From Ruminococcus bromii (GTDB taxonomy: Bacteria; Bacillota; Clostridia; Oscillospirales; Acutalibacteraceae), in assembly GCF_002834235.1 (NCBI RefSeq), contig NZ_NNBY01000035.1, positions 110,685 through 174,684 on the forward strand: a DNA stretch of 64,000 nucleotides, in the 5' to 3' direction. The translations under genes were made by a program, and so were the position numbers. A model generated the notes under the pieces. It searched no databases. It was not told the DNA's origin and was given only the letters and a program-made list of their open reading frames with translations. Positions 1 to 9,529 of the stretch are shown here, one piece after another. Position 1 is the first letter of the stretch. The number at the start of each line of letters is the position of its first letter.

Positions 1-1104
1 TTGTATGATATCACTCATAAAGAAGAGATAGCGCTTACCGATTATAATTTACAACAGGGAATACAAAGAAGAGTTCCGTGGGCGTATGCTTTTTTAGTTT
101 TCGGTTATTTCATATTTTGGGCATCAATGAGGCACTATGTTGCCGATACAACCGCATATGTTGCAGCTTTTAATAACTATTCAACAAACTTTTCGGAAGA
201 GTTTTCAAAATTGAATTGGGATCCATGGTCTTCCGAGGGCAAGGGAGTTCTCTTTAATGCATACAGCATTTTCTTTAAGTGTTTTATCTCGGATAATTAC
301 ACACTTTGGCTGAGTTCAATTGCGATTTTCTCCGGTGTGTGTGTAATGATAACATTGAGAAAATATTGCATGAATGCAGATTTCTTTTTGGCTTCGTTTT
401 TGTTTTTGGCATTCCTGTGTTATTCGGGTTATATGCTCAACGGAATGAGGCAGTTTATTTGTGTTGCCGTGTCATTTTTGTGCTGTGATTTTATTATTAC
501 CGGCAAGTTTTTTAAATTCTTGACTATGGTAGCAATTTTGATATTTATCCATTCTACGGCAATTTTCTTAATACCGATTTACTTTATTGCCAGGTTAAAA
601 CCTTGGAGCAAGTCAGTTTGGCTTTTTATTTTTGCGATGGTATTGATTACTGTTTTTGCCGAGCCGTTTTTTGACAAGGTTGATGAATTTGCTCAAGGCA
701 CATCTTATGAAAATGATATAAGTACATATTTTGAAGAAGATGACGGCGTTAATCCGTTGAGAGTTTTATTCTATGCTGTTCCACCCGTTGCGGCTTTTGC
801 TTATCGGGAAAAGTTAAGCAAATATTACGAAAAAATGCCTGTGCTTTCTTTGTGCGTAAACTTATCTGTGTTTACGGCATCAGTTTATCTTGTAGGTATG
901 GTTACCAGCGGTATCTTTATCGGTAGGCTCCCGATTTACAGTGAATTGTACGATTTAATTTTGATTCCTGTTTTGTTAAGGATATGTTTTAGTGAAAATA
1001 ATAGGAAATATGTATATTTGGGATATGTTGCAGTTTTATTGCTCTATTATTATTTAACAGGACCGACATATTACCATAGCGATTACTTTGGTTCGCTCTT
1101 TTGA
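1..1104 (+). CDS. EpsG/Wzy-like polysaccharide polymerase, possibly 5'-truncated by the window edge
   Basis: Polytopic membrane protein of 367 residues with about ten hydrophobic segments. The arrangement fits the EpsG family of capsule/exopolysaccharide polymerases: an early membrane helix followed by an R-x-x-V-A-D-T-x-x-Y stretch around residues 44-53, equivalent to the R..G.D...Y of EpsG proteins. Such enzymes join lipid-linked repeat units on the outer face of the membrane. The first codon is a TTG at base 1, so the true start may lie upstream of the window. It precedes a long run of glycosyltransferases and a flippase in the same direction, which supports the polymerase call. The family match is by motif and topology only. 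Confidence 0.7.
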   Translation: MYDITHKEEIALTDYNLQQGIQRRVPWAYAFLVFGYFIFWASMRHYVADTTAYVAAFNNYSTNFSEEFSKLNWDPWSSEGKGVLFNAYSIFFKCFISDNYTLWLSSIAIFSGVCVMITLRKYCMNADFFLASFLFLAFLCYSGYMLNGMRQFICVAVSFLCCDFIITGKFFKFLTMVAILIFIHSTAIFLIPIYFIARLKPWSKSVWLFIFAMVLITVFAEPFFDKVDEFAQGTSYENDISTYFEEDDGVNPLRVLFYAVPPVAAFAYREKLSKYYEKMPVLSLCVNLSVFTASVYLVGMVTSGIFIGRLPIYSELYDLILIPVLLRICFSENNRKYVYLGYVAVLLLYYYLTGPTYYHSDYFGSLF

Positions 1105-1239
1105 TTAAATTTATAGGCATACATAAATTGAAGTATTAAATTTAAATGTGATGTGACTTAAAATAATTGGAGTAAAAGTGGTTTTTATGTTTTTATGAAA
1201 TTATAGGATTTAAGATATTGCTTTTTATTTGGAGAAATT
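1105..1239. other. Short AT-rich intergenic gap
   Basis: About 135 bp without a coding signal and without a clear terminator hairpin. The gap could hold a weak promoter for the glycosyltransferase run that follows, but I see no convincing -35/-10 pair. Confidence 0.5.
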
Positions 1240-2208
1240 ATGAAAATTAGTATTATTATTCCTGTTTACAATGTTTTAGATTTTATTTCTGAATGTGTTA
1301 ATAGTGTTCTAAATCAAACATATAAAAACTTTGAGATACTTTTGGTTGATGATGGTTCTACGGATGGTAGCTCACAGTTATGTGATGAATTTGGCAATAA
1401 GGACAACAGAATTCGTGTTTATCACAAGAAAAACGGTGGTTTATCAGACGCACGCAATTACGGTATTTGTAGGGCGACAGGTGATTATATAATATTTTTA
1501 GATTCTGATGATTTTTGGGACGATTTAGATGCATTAAAGCGTTTGGTAGAAAGACTTTTGTTGACTAATCCTGATGTTTTAAGCTATTCATATAAGAAAT
1601 ATTACAAAAGTACTAATTTGACGGTTAATTTATTTGATAATATAGAAGATATGCCGCTTTCTTGCAGTAATAAACTAAAGCAGGCGGACTATATGACCTC
1701 GAAATTTTTGTTTATTGCTTCGGCTTGTAATAAGATTATTAGAACTTCTCTATTTGATGATGCATTGTATTTTAAAAGTGGTGTTGTATCGGAAGATATT
1801 GAGTGGTGTGCCAAATTGTTGGATAAGTCAAAATCCTTGGATTTTATTTGTGAGAATTTTTATTGCTATAGGCAGCGTGAAGGTTCAATAACACATTCAA
1901 TCAGCAAAAAATCATGCGATGACTTAACACATAATATTTTGCAATGCATTGATATAGCTGAAAACAATTCGGATATGAAGGAGTATATTTACAGATATAC
2001 TGCATATAGTTATGGAACATTTTTTATAGTTCAATCATATTCAAAAATGTATCCGAAAGATGATGTAGAAATACTTTCAAAGTATAAGTGGTTACTATCG
2101 TACCATTGTAATAACAAAAAAATAAAGTTATTGCATATGCTGTGCAAAACTATTGGTTATAAACCACTTTGTAAGATGGTTAGGTTTACAAAAATCTGCA
2201 GAAGATAG
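1240..2208 (+). CDS. Family 2 glycosyltransferase
   Basis: A 322-residue protein with a GT-A fold, family 2 catalytic domain at the N-terminus: IIIPVYN at residues 5-11, DDGS at 37-40, the NGG-S-ARN acceptor-loop motif near 65-73 and the metal-binding DSDD at 88-91. It transfers a sugar from a nucleotide donor onto a growing lipid-linked glycan at the inner membrane face. The start has a good ribosome site (GGAG, 7 bp). It is the first of seven GT2 genes in this locus. The C-terminal 120 residues are variable and probably determine the acceptor. Sugar specificity cannot be read from sequence. Confidence 0.88.
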   Translation: MKISIIIPVYNVLDFISECVNSVLNQTYKNFEILLVDDGSTDGSSQLCDEFGNKDNRIRVYHKKNGGLSDARNYGICRATGDYIIFLDSDDFWDDLDALKRLVERLLLTNPDVLSYSYKKYYKSTNLTVNLFDNIEDMPLSCSNKLKQADYMTSKFLFIASACNKIIRTSLFDDALYFKSGVVSEDIEWCAKLLDKSKSLDFICENFYCYRQREGSITHSISKKSCDDLTHNILQCIDIAENNSDMKEYIYRYTAYSYGTFFIVQSYSKMYPKDDVEILSKYKWLLSYHCNNKKIKLLHMLCKTIGYKPLCKMVRFTKICRR

Positions 2209-2219
2209 GATGAATTATT

Positions 2220-3110
2220 ATGGCTGAGAAAACACTTACGGTATTTACTCCTACATTTAATAGGAGAGAGCTTCTTACCAGATGTTATGAAAGTATGTGC
2301 AGACAAACAAATAAAGATTTTGTGTGGATGATTGTTGATGACGGCTCTACTGATGATACTAAGAAATTTGCTGATGAGTGGAAAAAAAACAGTGATCTTG
2401 AGATAAGATATATCTATAAGGATAATGGTGGACTACACACAGCATATAATGTGGCAATTGAAAACATAGATACTGAATTATGTGTATGTATTGATTCTGA
2501 TGATTTTATGCCGGATAATGCGGTAGAGTTGATATTGAATTTTTGGGATAAGTATGGTTCTGATGAATATGCCGGTATAGTAGGATTAGATTTTAATTTG
2601 GACGGTAAAGTGATAGGTGATCCATTACCTAACCAAAAAACCGTAAATTTAATTGATTTATTTATAGGTAAGTATGATATTGTAAATGGCGATAGAACCA
2701 ATGTTATAAGGACAGAACTGTATAAAACTGTTGCACCTATGAAAGTGTTCCCTAATGAGAAAAATTTTAATCCTCACTATATGCATCTTCAGATAAGTGA
2801 CAATTATGATTTTTTGGTTCTTAATGAGAATTTAAGATTCGTGGACTATCAGTCTGACGGAATGACTAATTCTATGTTGAAACAATATAAAAGTAGTCCA
2901 AATAGTTTTGCTGAAATAAGAAAATTATATTTGTCATTTAGTGGTACACCATTGAAATTCAAGATAAAACACAGTATACATTTAGTTTCCAGTTGTATTT
3001 TGGCACATAAATTATCGTTTGCATTTGATGAAAGTCCATATCCTATTATTTCGGCGCTAGTGTTGCCGTTGGGAGTTGCTTTGTCTGTTTTTGTGAGGTA
3101 TAAGGGATGA
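2220..3110 (+). CDS. Family 2 glycosyltransferase
   Basis: A 296-residue GT2 protein. It has TPTFNR at residues 10-15, DDGSTDD near 40-46, a DNGG-HTA-N motif and DSDDFM near 91-96. The NGG-H-A-N form of the acceptor loop differs from the S-ARN form in its neighbours and resembles a GT2 subgroup common in Firmicute capsule loci. The C-terminus is moderately hydrophobic and may touch the membrane. The start ATG sits 11 bp after the previous stop with an AGGATG ribosome site, and the stop overlaps the next start (ATGA), so the two are translationally coupled. The substrate is unknown. Confidence 0.87.
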   Translation: MAEKTLTVFTPTFNRRELLTRCYESMCRQTNKDFVWMIVDDGSTDDTKKFADEWKKNSDLEIRYIYKDNGGLHTAYNVAIENIDTELCVCIDSDDFMPDNAVELILNFWDKYGSDEYAGIVGLDFNLDGKVIGDPLPNQKTVNLIDLFIGKYDIVNGDRTNVIRTELYKTVAPMKVFPNEKNFNPHYMHLQISDNYDFLVLNENLRFVDYQSDGMTNSMLKQYKSSPNSFAEIRKLYLSFSGTPLKFKIKHSIHLVSSCILAHKLSFAFDESPYPIISALVLPLGVALSVFVRYKG

Positions 3111-4129
3111 TAATAAGCGTAGTTATTCCTATTTATAACGGAGAAAGGTATATTGAACAAACAATTATTTTTATATTAAAACAACCTTACAAAGATTTTG
3201 AAATTTTGTGCATTGATGATGGTTCAATTGACAGTAGCTCTGTAATAGTGAAAAGAATAGCGAATCAAGATAGTAGGGTAAAATATTTTTATAAAGAAAA
3301 TGGTGGGGTTCATACGGCTCGAAATAAAGGAATAGAGTTATGTTCGGGTGAATTTGTGGCTTTTTTGGATCAGGATGACTTGTGGGCAAAAAGTTCTATT
3401 ACAGATGATTTTATAGATAAATTGTTAAAGGATAAGTGCGATTTTTACAAATGTTCCTATTTTGAAGTTGATCAGGCACTTCAAAACGGTAGATTATATG
3501 AATTGCCAAATGGTTTCATCAGTGATATTAGACGCTCTTCTTTTCAACATCATTCCTCGTATATTTTTAACAGCAAATTTATTAAAAGTAATAATATATT
3601 TACAGATGAGTATCGTTGTGAGGATTGGAGATTTTTAATGCGCTGTTATGCATATGCACATAAGGCAGAAACTTTAAATAACCCTTACTTTTTGTATAGA
3701 AATAATTCACAACCAGTTTCTCATACTGGGGATTCTTTGAAATCAATAAAATCTTCTTTAGATGGATTTGAAAAGTACGAAAAATTATCCGATAACGCTT
3801 TTCTTAAAAATTTTTGTGGTATTTGGGAAATAGAGATGGTATTTGAATTGGTGGATCAAATGATAGCCAATAAAAATACAGCAGCAGAAATTACTGGTGT
3901 TTTGGATGAATATAATTTAGATTTATTGATAAATCAGTATTGGTATTCAAATGTCAATAAAGAAAAATATAAGTTACTAAATAGTGATTTAAGTATGTAT
4001 ATTAAAAAAACAAAAAAGAAGAATTTTAAATGTACAGTTTTGAGAAAATTGAATAGAATTAGAGCATTTAGAAAAATTTGGAATAAAGTGAAATATCCTT
4101 TAAAAATTATGGAGTTAAAGTTAATATGA
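3107..4129 (+). CDS. Family 2 glycosyltransferase
   Basis: A 340-residue GT2 protein: VIPIYNG at residues 5-11, DDGSID near 37-42, ENGG-H-ARN near 65-73 and DQDD near 88-91. The last replaces the usual DSDD but keeps the first and last acidic residues. The C-terminal tail is strongly basic (runs of K between residues 295 and 335), which is typical of enzymes that dock on acidic membrane lipids. It overlaps both neighbours by 4 bp, so it belongs to a tightly coupled operon. Donor and acceptor are not predictable. Confidence 0.86.
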   Translation: MIISVVIPIYNGERYIEQTIIFILKQPYKDFEILCIDDGSIDSSSVIVKRIANQDSRVKYFYKENGGVHTARNKGIELCSGEFVAFLDQDDLWAKSSITDDFIDKLLKDKCDFYKCSYFEVDQALQNGRLYELPNGFISDIRRSSFQHHSSYIFNSKFIKSNNIFTDEYRCEDWRFLMRCYAYAHKAETLNNPYFLYRNNSQPVSHTGDSLKSIKSSLDGFEKYEKLSDNAFLKNFCGIWEIEMVFELVDQMIANKNTAAEITGVLDEYNLDLLINQYWYSNVNKEKYKLLNSDLSMYIKKTKKKNFKCTVLRKLNRIRAFRKIWNKVKYPLKIMELKLI

Positions 4130-5238
4130 AAAAAGTATTATTTGTTATCCATGATCTTGGGCAAGGCGGAGCTGAAAAGGTGCTTGTAAATCTTGTGAAT
4201 AATATGGATAGTGTTAAATTTGATATTACGATTATGACTTTATTTGCAGGTGGAGTAAATGAACAATTTTTAAAACCTCACATAAAATTATATTCGTGTT
4301 TTGATAAAATTTTTCCTGCCAACAGTCATATATTGAAATTGTTTTCTCCAAAAATGCTTTATAAGAAATTTGTGAAAGACAAATATGACATTATAGTCTC
4401 ATATTTGGAGGGATCTTCAGCACGAATTGTTAGTGGTTGTCCAGATAAAAATGTCAAACTTGTTAGTTGGATTCATATAGAACAACACACGATTAAGCAG
4501 TTGGCATCTTCCTTTAGAAATTCCTTAGAGGCAAAAAAATGTTATGATAAGTTTAATATGACAGTATGCGTGTCTGATTATGTGAAGAATGATTTTGTAA
4601 ATATACTTGATTTTGAAAAACCTATTAAAGTGTTATATAACACAAATGAAACTAACGATATTTGTCTATTAGCTGAAGATGATGAAGGTATCGATATGAT
4701 ATCCGATAATGAAATAAATATTTGTGTTGTGGGAAAAGTTCATATGAGAAAAGGCTGTGACCGCATTTGTCATATCCAAAAAAGACTAAAAGATAGTGGC
4801 TTAAATACCCATATCTATTTTTTAGGAAAAGGCCCGGATGAAGATTATGTAAGAAATTTTTCTAAGAAATATAACTTGGAAGATTCTATTACATTACTTG
4901 GCTATCAAACAAATCCGTACAAATTTGTTAAAAATTGTGATTTATTTGTATGTGCATCTCTTGCAGAAGGTTTCAGTACAGCTGCTACCGAAGCACTGAT
5001 TCTTGGTACACCTGTTGTTACCGTTGAAGTTTCGGGTATGAAGGAAATGCTCGGCGAAAACAACGAGTACGGTATCATAACAGAAAATGATGAAGATGCA
5101 CTTTATGAGGGAATCAAAAAAATGCTGACAACGCCTAATTTGCTTGAAGCTTATGCCGCAAAAGCAAAAGAGCGTGGTAAGGCTTTCAGTACCGAAAAAA
5201 CAGTAAAAGCTGTTGAAGAAATGTTATTAAGTATTTAA
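4126..5238 (+). CDS. Family 4 glycosyltransferase (GT-B fold)
   Basis: A 370-residue retaining glycosyltransferase. The N-terminal Rossmann half carries the GGAEKVLVNL acceptor motif at residues 14-23. The C-terminal half carries the donor site E-x7-E-like block (LAEGFSTAATEAL, about residues 280-292) followed by GTPVV. It is the only GT4 among the transferases here. The 3' third (from about 4980) is less AT-rich than the 5' part and than the GT2 genes, hinting at a mosaic gene. The start overlaps the upstream stop by 4 bp. The sugar transferred is unknown. Confidence 0.88.
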   Translation: MKKVLFVIHDLGQGGAEKVLVNLVNNMDSVKFDITIMTLFAGGVNEQFLKPHIKLYSCFDKIFPANSHILKLFSPKMLYKKFVKDKYDIIVSYLEGSSARIVSGCPDKNVKLVSWIHIEQHTIKQLASSFRNSLEAKKCYDKFNMTVCVSDYVKNDFVNILDFEKPIKVLYNTNETNDICLLAEDDEGIDMISDNEINICVVGKVHMRKGCDRICHIQKRLKDSGLNTHIYFLGKGPDEDYVRNFSKKYNLEDSITLLGYQTNPYKFVKNCDLFVCASLAEGFSTAATEALILGTPVVTVEVSGMKEMLGENNEYGIITENDEDALYEGIKKMLTTPNLLEAYAAKAKERGKAFSTEKTVKAVEEMLLSI

Positions 5239-5251
5239 GGAATCAATAAAC

Positions 5252-6445
5252 ATGATATATGGTTTTTATTTCAGATTTTATGGAAAATTTCACAATAGTG
5301 TATTTAGCAGTGTTTTAGCAAAACTTGCATATATGATGTATTGTTGTGTGTTTTTTCTTAAAAAACTCAGGCATAAAAGAGTCAGCGTAGATGTAAACAT
5401 TGACGATGCAAGAGATATAGTGAATGGCATTTATCCACGATTAGATAGTCATCCCGTGTATGAAAATAAACCTATTGACGACAATATTGATTTGTCAATT
5501 GTAGTTCCTGTTTACAATTATGTAGATATAATTGAATCCAATATTGATTCGATTCTCAACCAAAAAACCGAATACAATTATCAGTTGATAATTGTAGATG
5601 ATGGTTCGACTGACGGCGCCGCTGATGTTTTGAAAAAATATGCTGATAATCCAAAGGTTAAACTGATTTTTCAGAAAAATGCAGGTATTGGTGCTGCAAG
5701 AAATACGGGTATAAATAACGCTGATGGAAAATATCTTATGTTTGTTGATTGCGATGACATTGTTCATGACGATATTGTTGAAACTCTTATGAATAAGGCA
5801 TACAGTGAAAATTATGATATGGTGATGTGTGCCCATAATTTATCAAAAGAACGCAAAGGTGCTATTTATGAGATCGTTCCGAATGTCTATCCAAAATATA
5901 ACCTTATTGGTTATAAAAACGGCGATGAAATAATGAATCTGGCAGGTTTGCCGTGGTGTAAGGCATATAAGAGGGAAATTTGGAATAATGTTAGATTTTT
6001 CCCGGGATATTGGTACGAAGATACGATTATTCAGTTTTTAATCTTCATGCAGTGTAAAAACTATGCTTATATTCCAAAGATAGAATATGAGTACAAGTGG
6101 TATGAGAAAAATTTTTCTCATACACAAGGCAATTCTGCAAATCCAAAGTCAATTGATACATACTGGTTGTTGATAGAGATATTAGAACAATACAAGAAGA
6201 ATGATATGCCTGTGGATGACAGATTATACACTTTGGTTTTGCGACACATTAGTACATATTACTATAGTTCTGTTAAAAATTTGTACAGCAAAGTTGTTGA
6301 GGCATTATTTGTTTTGGCAAAAGACCTTTATTCAGAGTACAAGCCTAATCACAAAGTCAAACTTCCGTTTATGCTAAGACAGGTTGAAAAGTCATTTGAT
6401 AATAATGACATAGAACTTTGGAAATTAGCAAGTTGTTATCAGTGA
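5252..6445 (+). CDS. Family 2 glycosyltransferase with N-terminal extension
   Basis: A 397-residue protein whose GT2 domain begins only around residue 80 (LSIVVPVYNY). DDGSTDG lies near 117-123, NAGIGAARN near 145-153 and the metal-binding DCDD near 168-171. The first 80 residues contain one hydrophobic stretch (about 20-36) that may anchor it in the membrane, followed by a charged linker. It is separated by 13 bp from the GT4 gene and by 8 bp from the next GT2 gene, all in one operon. The substrate is unknown. Confidence 0.85.
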   Translation: MIYGFYFRFYGKFHNSVFSSVLAKLAYMMYCCVFFLKKLRHKRVSVDVNIDDARDIVNGIYPRLDSHPVYENKPIDDNIDLSIVVPVYNYVDIIESNIDSILNQKTEYNYQLIIVDDGSTDGAADVLKKYADNPKVKLIFQKNAGIGAARNTGINNADGKYLMFVDCDDIVHDDIVETLMNKAYSENYDMVMCAHNLSKERKGAIYEIVPNVYPKYNLIGYKNGDEIMNLAGLPWCKAYKREIWNNVRFFPGYWYEDTIIQFLIFMQCKNYAYIPKIEYEYKWYEKNFSHTQGNSANPKSIDTYWLLIEILEQYKKNDMPVDDRLYTLVLRHISTYYYSSVKNLYSKVVEALFVLAKDLYSEYKPNHKVKLPFMLRQVEKSFDNNDIELWKLASCYQ

Positions 6446-6453
6446 GGAAAATT

Positions 6454-7440
6454 ATGAGTCAGACTATTTCTGTTGTTATACCGGCATATAATGCCAAAAG
6501 TACAATTGAAAGATGTGTAAAAAGTGTTTTGAATCAGAGTTATGAAAATCTCGAAGTAATTGTAGTAAATGACGGTTCTTCCGATTCAACAGAAACAATA
6601 TGTGAGAAAATGGCAAGTTGTGATTCAAGATTAAAGGTAATTACCATAAAAAACGGTGGTGTATCTCATGCAAGAAATATTGGCATTGATAACGCAAAGG
6701 GTGATTTTATAACATTTGTTGATTCAGATGATTACATTGATAAAGAGATGTATAAAAACCTTATTGATTTGTTCGATACGAATGTAGATATTGTGCATTG
6801 CAGTTATAAAAATGTTGATGAATCAGGAAGTATCTTGTCTGTTGTCGGTTCTAAAAACAAGCAGATAAAAATGAATCATGACGAGGGTATGGAATGCCTG
6901 CTTGCCGGGAGATACTTTGCAGGCGGAATGTGCAATAAATTATATAGAACTAAATTATTTTGCAACGTCAGATTAAAAGAAAATATTAAATTTAATGAAG
7001 ATATTCTGGCAAACTATTATCTTTTTGATAATGCAAATAATACTGTATATTCTGATGAACCGTTTTACAATTATGTTGCTTGCGATGATAGTTCAACCCA
7101 TTCTGCTAATGCGTTGATTTCTTACAAACAAGGGTATGAAGTTGCAAGGATTATGTTACAGGAATCTATGAATAAACCATACTGTGAATTTGCTAAAATC
7201 AGGTATTTGGGAAATTTGCTTAGTCTGTATGGTACATATAGAACTTCTTTAAATAAAGTTGAAAAATCAGAGTATGAAAATTTGTTTTCTGAAATAAAGT
7301 CTTTTAAAGATGAGGGATATTATCAAGGAAAAAGAGATAAAGTTTTAATTTTCATGTACAGATATATGCCACATTTCTATTTGATAACATACAAAATATA
7401 CGATAAAATAAGAGTAAAAAAGTTAGATCCGGAGCAGTAA
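6454..7440 (+). CDS. Family 2 glycosyltransferase
   Basis: GT2 enzyme of 328 residues. I chose ATG 6454 because GAGGAAA lies just upstream (6444-6450) and the protein then begins MSQTISVVIPAYN, as normal for the family; the longer reading from 6418 would overlap the previous gene. Motifs are VIPAYN, NDGSSDS (the first D of DDGS is N here), NGG-S-ARN and DSDDYI. The C-terminus is Lys/Arg rich. It belongs to the capsule glycosyltransferase operon, and its specificity is unknown. Confidence 0.86.
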   Translation: MSQTISVVIPAYNAKSTIERCVKSVLNQSYENLEVIVVNDGSSDSTETICEKMASCDSRLKVITIKNGGVSHARNIGIDNAKGDFITFVDSDDYIDKEMYKNLIDLFDTNVDIVHCSYKNVDESGSILSVVGSKNKQIKMNHDEGMECLLAGRYFAGGMCNKLYRTKLFCNVRLKENIKFNEDILANYYLFDNANNTVYSDEPFYNYVACDDSSTHSANALISYKQGYEVARIMLQESMNKPYCEFAKIRYLGNLLSLYGTYRTSLNKVEKSEYENLFSEIKSFKDEGYYQGKRDKVLIFMYRYMPHFYLITYKIYDKIRVKKLDPEQ

Positions 7441-7441
7441 T

Positions 7442-8419
7442 ATGAACCCTCTGATAAGTGTAATAGTTCCGATTTATAATGTTGAAAAATACCTTACAAG
7501 GTGTGTTGACAGTATTGTAAATCAGACATATAAAAATCTTGAAATAATTCTTGTTGATGACGGTTCAACTGATAAATCATCAGAAATATGTGATTTATAT
7601 GCTAATAGCGATAACAGAATCAAAGTAATGCATTTGTCTAATGGTGGTGCTGGAAATGCACGAAACATTGCTTTGAACTTTGTTCATGGAAGTTATGTAG
7701 CCTTTGTCGATAGTGATGATTATTTAGAAGATACAGCCTATGAAAAATTAATGAATGTTTTTTTTGATGATTGTGATATTGACATAGCAGAATTTGATTA
7801 TTGTAATTGTTATGATGACAATGCTTTTTTAGAATCCCATACTCGTGACTTTAAGGTACACTATTACAATACAGAGGAAGCAATGTATGAACATTTAATA
7901 GAACGAAATTTTAAACAAGTAATTTGGAATAAAATTTACAATAGAAATGTTATAGAGAACATTAGATTTCCGGAGAATAGGTCTATTGATGATGAGTATT
8001 GGACATACAGGGTTATAGCAAATGCAAAAAAATTAGCAAGAATAGACGAAAAGTTGTATGCCTATAGGCAGCGAGATTTATCTATTATGCATTCAATGAA
8101 AGTTTCCGATATGATTGAGAGTATTAATGCTAAATATATTCGTCATTTGTTTGTTTTAGAAAAATTTCCTGAATATTCAACTTTAAGTGCTTATAGTGTT
8201 TGGTGCGTTAGCATGTATCAATCACAAAATATAAAAAAGACTAACAGTAAGCAGTATCGTGAAGTTAAAAGTCAAATATTCTTTTATGTTAAAAATTGTA
8301 AAATTGTAATGGATGATATAAATGATATAAATTTGAAGCAAAAATTTTGGCTTTTTTGTTCTAATTTGTCTTGGGATCTTACTGTAAAATTAAGAAATTT
8401 GCTAGGCATAGGACTTTAG
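7442..8419 (+). CDS. Family 2 glycosyltransferase
   Basis: A 325-residue GT2 protein with VIVPIYNVEKY at residues 8-18, DDGSTDKS near 39-46, NGGAGNARN near 66-74 and DSDDYL near 90-95. The start ATG lies one base after the previous stop, with GGAG in the end of the upstream gene as its ribosome site, so translation is coupled. It is followed by about 100 bp of non-coding DNA, the first real break in this operon. The substrate cannot be predicted. Confidence 0.86.
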   Translation: MNPLISVIVPIYNVEKYLTRCVDSIVNQTYKNLEIILVDDGSTDKSSEICDLYANSDNRIKVMHLSNGGAGNARNIALNFVHGSYVAFVDSDDYLEDTAYEKLMNVFFDDCDIDIAEFDYCNCYDDNAFLESHTRDFKVHYYNTEEAMYEHLIERNFKQVIWNKIYNRNVIENIRFPENRSIDDEYWTYRVIANAKKLARIDEKLYAYRQRDLSIMHSMKVSDMIESINAKYIRHLFVLEKFPEYSTLSAYSVWCVSMYQSQNIKKTNSKQYREVKSQIFFYVKNCKIVMDDINDINLKQKFWLFCSNLSWDLTVKLRNLLGIGL

Positions 8420-8526
8420 TATGAAAAAAGTTGAAACGAGTGGTCAAATGCTACATTGCAAAAAATTGAAACGCAAGAAAAATTAAAAGATACATTTGGA
8501 TACGTAAAATAGTAGGAGTGAAATCA
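8420..8526. other. Non-coding gap between glycosyltransferases
   Basis: About 100 bp, A-rich. It contains a 22-codon reading frame from ATG 8421 with no family resemblance and no convincing ribosome site, so I do not call a gene. It may be the remnant of a deleted gene end. No terminator is seen. Confidence 0.4.
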
Positions 8527-9528
8527 TTGCCTTTAGTAAGTATTGTGGTACCTGTTTATAAAGTCGAAAATGTTTTGCATTATTGTATTGACAGCATTTT
8601 AAATCAAATATATAAAAATTTTGAGCTTATCCTTGTTGATGACGGTTCGCCTGACAACAGCGGAAAAATTTGTGATGAATATGCCCAAAAAGATAATCGA
8701 ATAACAGTTATACATAAAGAAAACGGTGGCGTATCTTCGGCAAGGAACTGTGGTATTGATGCTGCAAAGGGTAAATATATATGCTTTGTTGACAGCGATG
8801 ATTATGTTAATAAAAACTATTTGGAAATTTTAATCAGAACAAAATCTGAACATCCTGAATTTGATAATATATGGTGCTATTTTCAAACAGTAACCGATTA
8901 TGATAGTACGGGTGGAAATCTAATTGTTGATGACAATAAAAATATATACTCTGTAAAAGATATTATGACTCTGCATGAAAAATGGCTTGATGCAGGACCG
9001 GTATGTAAATTGTATGATAGAAAAACAATTTTAGAAAACGGATTGACATTTGACTCAAACCTATCACTTGGGGAGGATTTAATATTTAATTTTCAATACC
9101 TTGACTGTACAAATGGTAAAATTTTTGTGATTCCGAAAAAGCTGTATAATTATGTTCAGGTAAGTGACTGCAGTTTATCACAGAAATACTACCCTAATAT
9201 GTTTGAGATATATAAAACAATCAATAGTGCTATGCACCGTTTTATTGTTAAATGGAACTGTAGTGAGGAACAAGTAAAGAAGTATTTTAATGCCTGTTTT
9301 TATAAATATGAAGTTGTATTAAAAAATACTTTTAGCGAGAAAAATAAGGCTACTAAAAAAGATAAAATCAGATATAATAACTCTATTATGAAAAGCAAGG
9401 AATTTGTGCAGTCCTTAAACAATTTAGATTGCTATATCAATCCGGCTTATAAATTTGCTTATAAAAGCGGTAAATACAGATTGGTGATGTTAGTTGATAA
9501 TTTGGTAAAAATGAAAGGTGGCAAATAA
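8527..9528 (+). CDS. Family 2 glycosyltransferase (TTG start)
   Basis: A 333-residue GT2 protein. The start is taken as TTG 8527 because TAGGAG at 8513-8518 is correctly spaced from it, whereas the in-frame GTG at 8518 overlaps that site. The protein then begins MPLVSIVVPVYK, typical of GT2. It has DDGSPDNSG near 36-44, NGGVSSARN and DSDDYV. Its C-terminus is basic. Its 3' end runs up to the broken DUF115-like gene. Confidence 0.84.
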   Translation: MPLVSIVVPVYKVENVLHYCIDSILNQIYKNFELILVDDGSPDNSGKICDEYAQKDNRITVIHKENGGVSSARNCGIDAAKGKYICFVDSDDYVNKNYLEILIRTKSEHPEFDNIWCYFQTVTDYDSTGGNLIVDDNKNIYSVKDIMTLHEKWLDAGPVCKLYDRKTILENGLTFDSNLSLGEDLIFNFQYLDCTNGKIFVIPKKLYNYVQVSDCSLSQKYYPNMFEIYKTINSAMHRFIVKWNCSEEQVKKYFNACFYKYEVVLKNTFSEKNKATKKDKIRYNNSIMKSKEFVQSLNNLDCYINPAYKFAYKSGKYRLVMLVDNLVKMKGGK

Positions 9529-9529
9529 A

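Noticed and set aside
8421..8487. Short 22-codon frame between glycosyltransferases
   Set aside because: No ribosome site, no family and A-rich composition.
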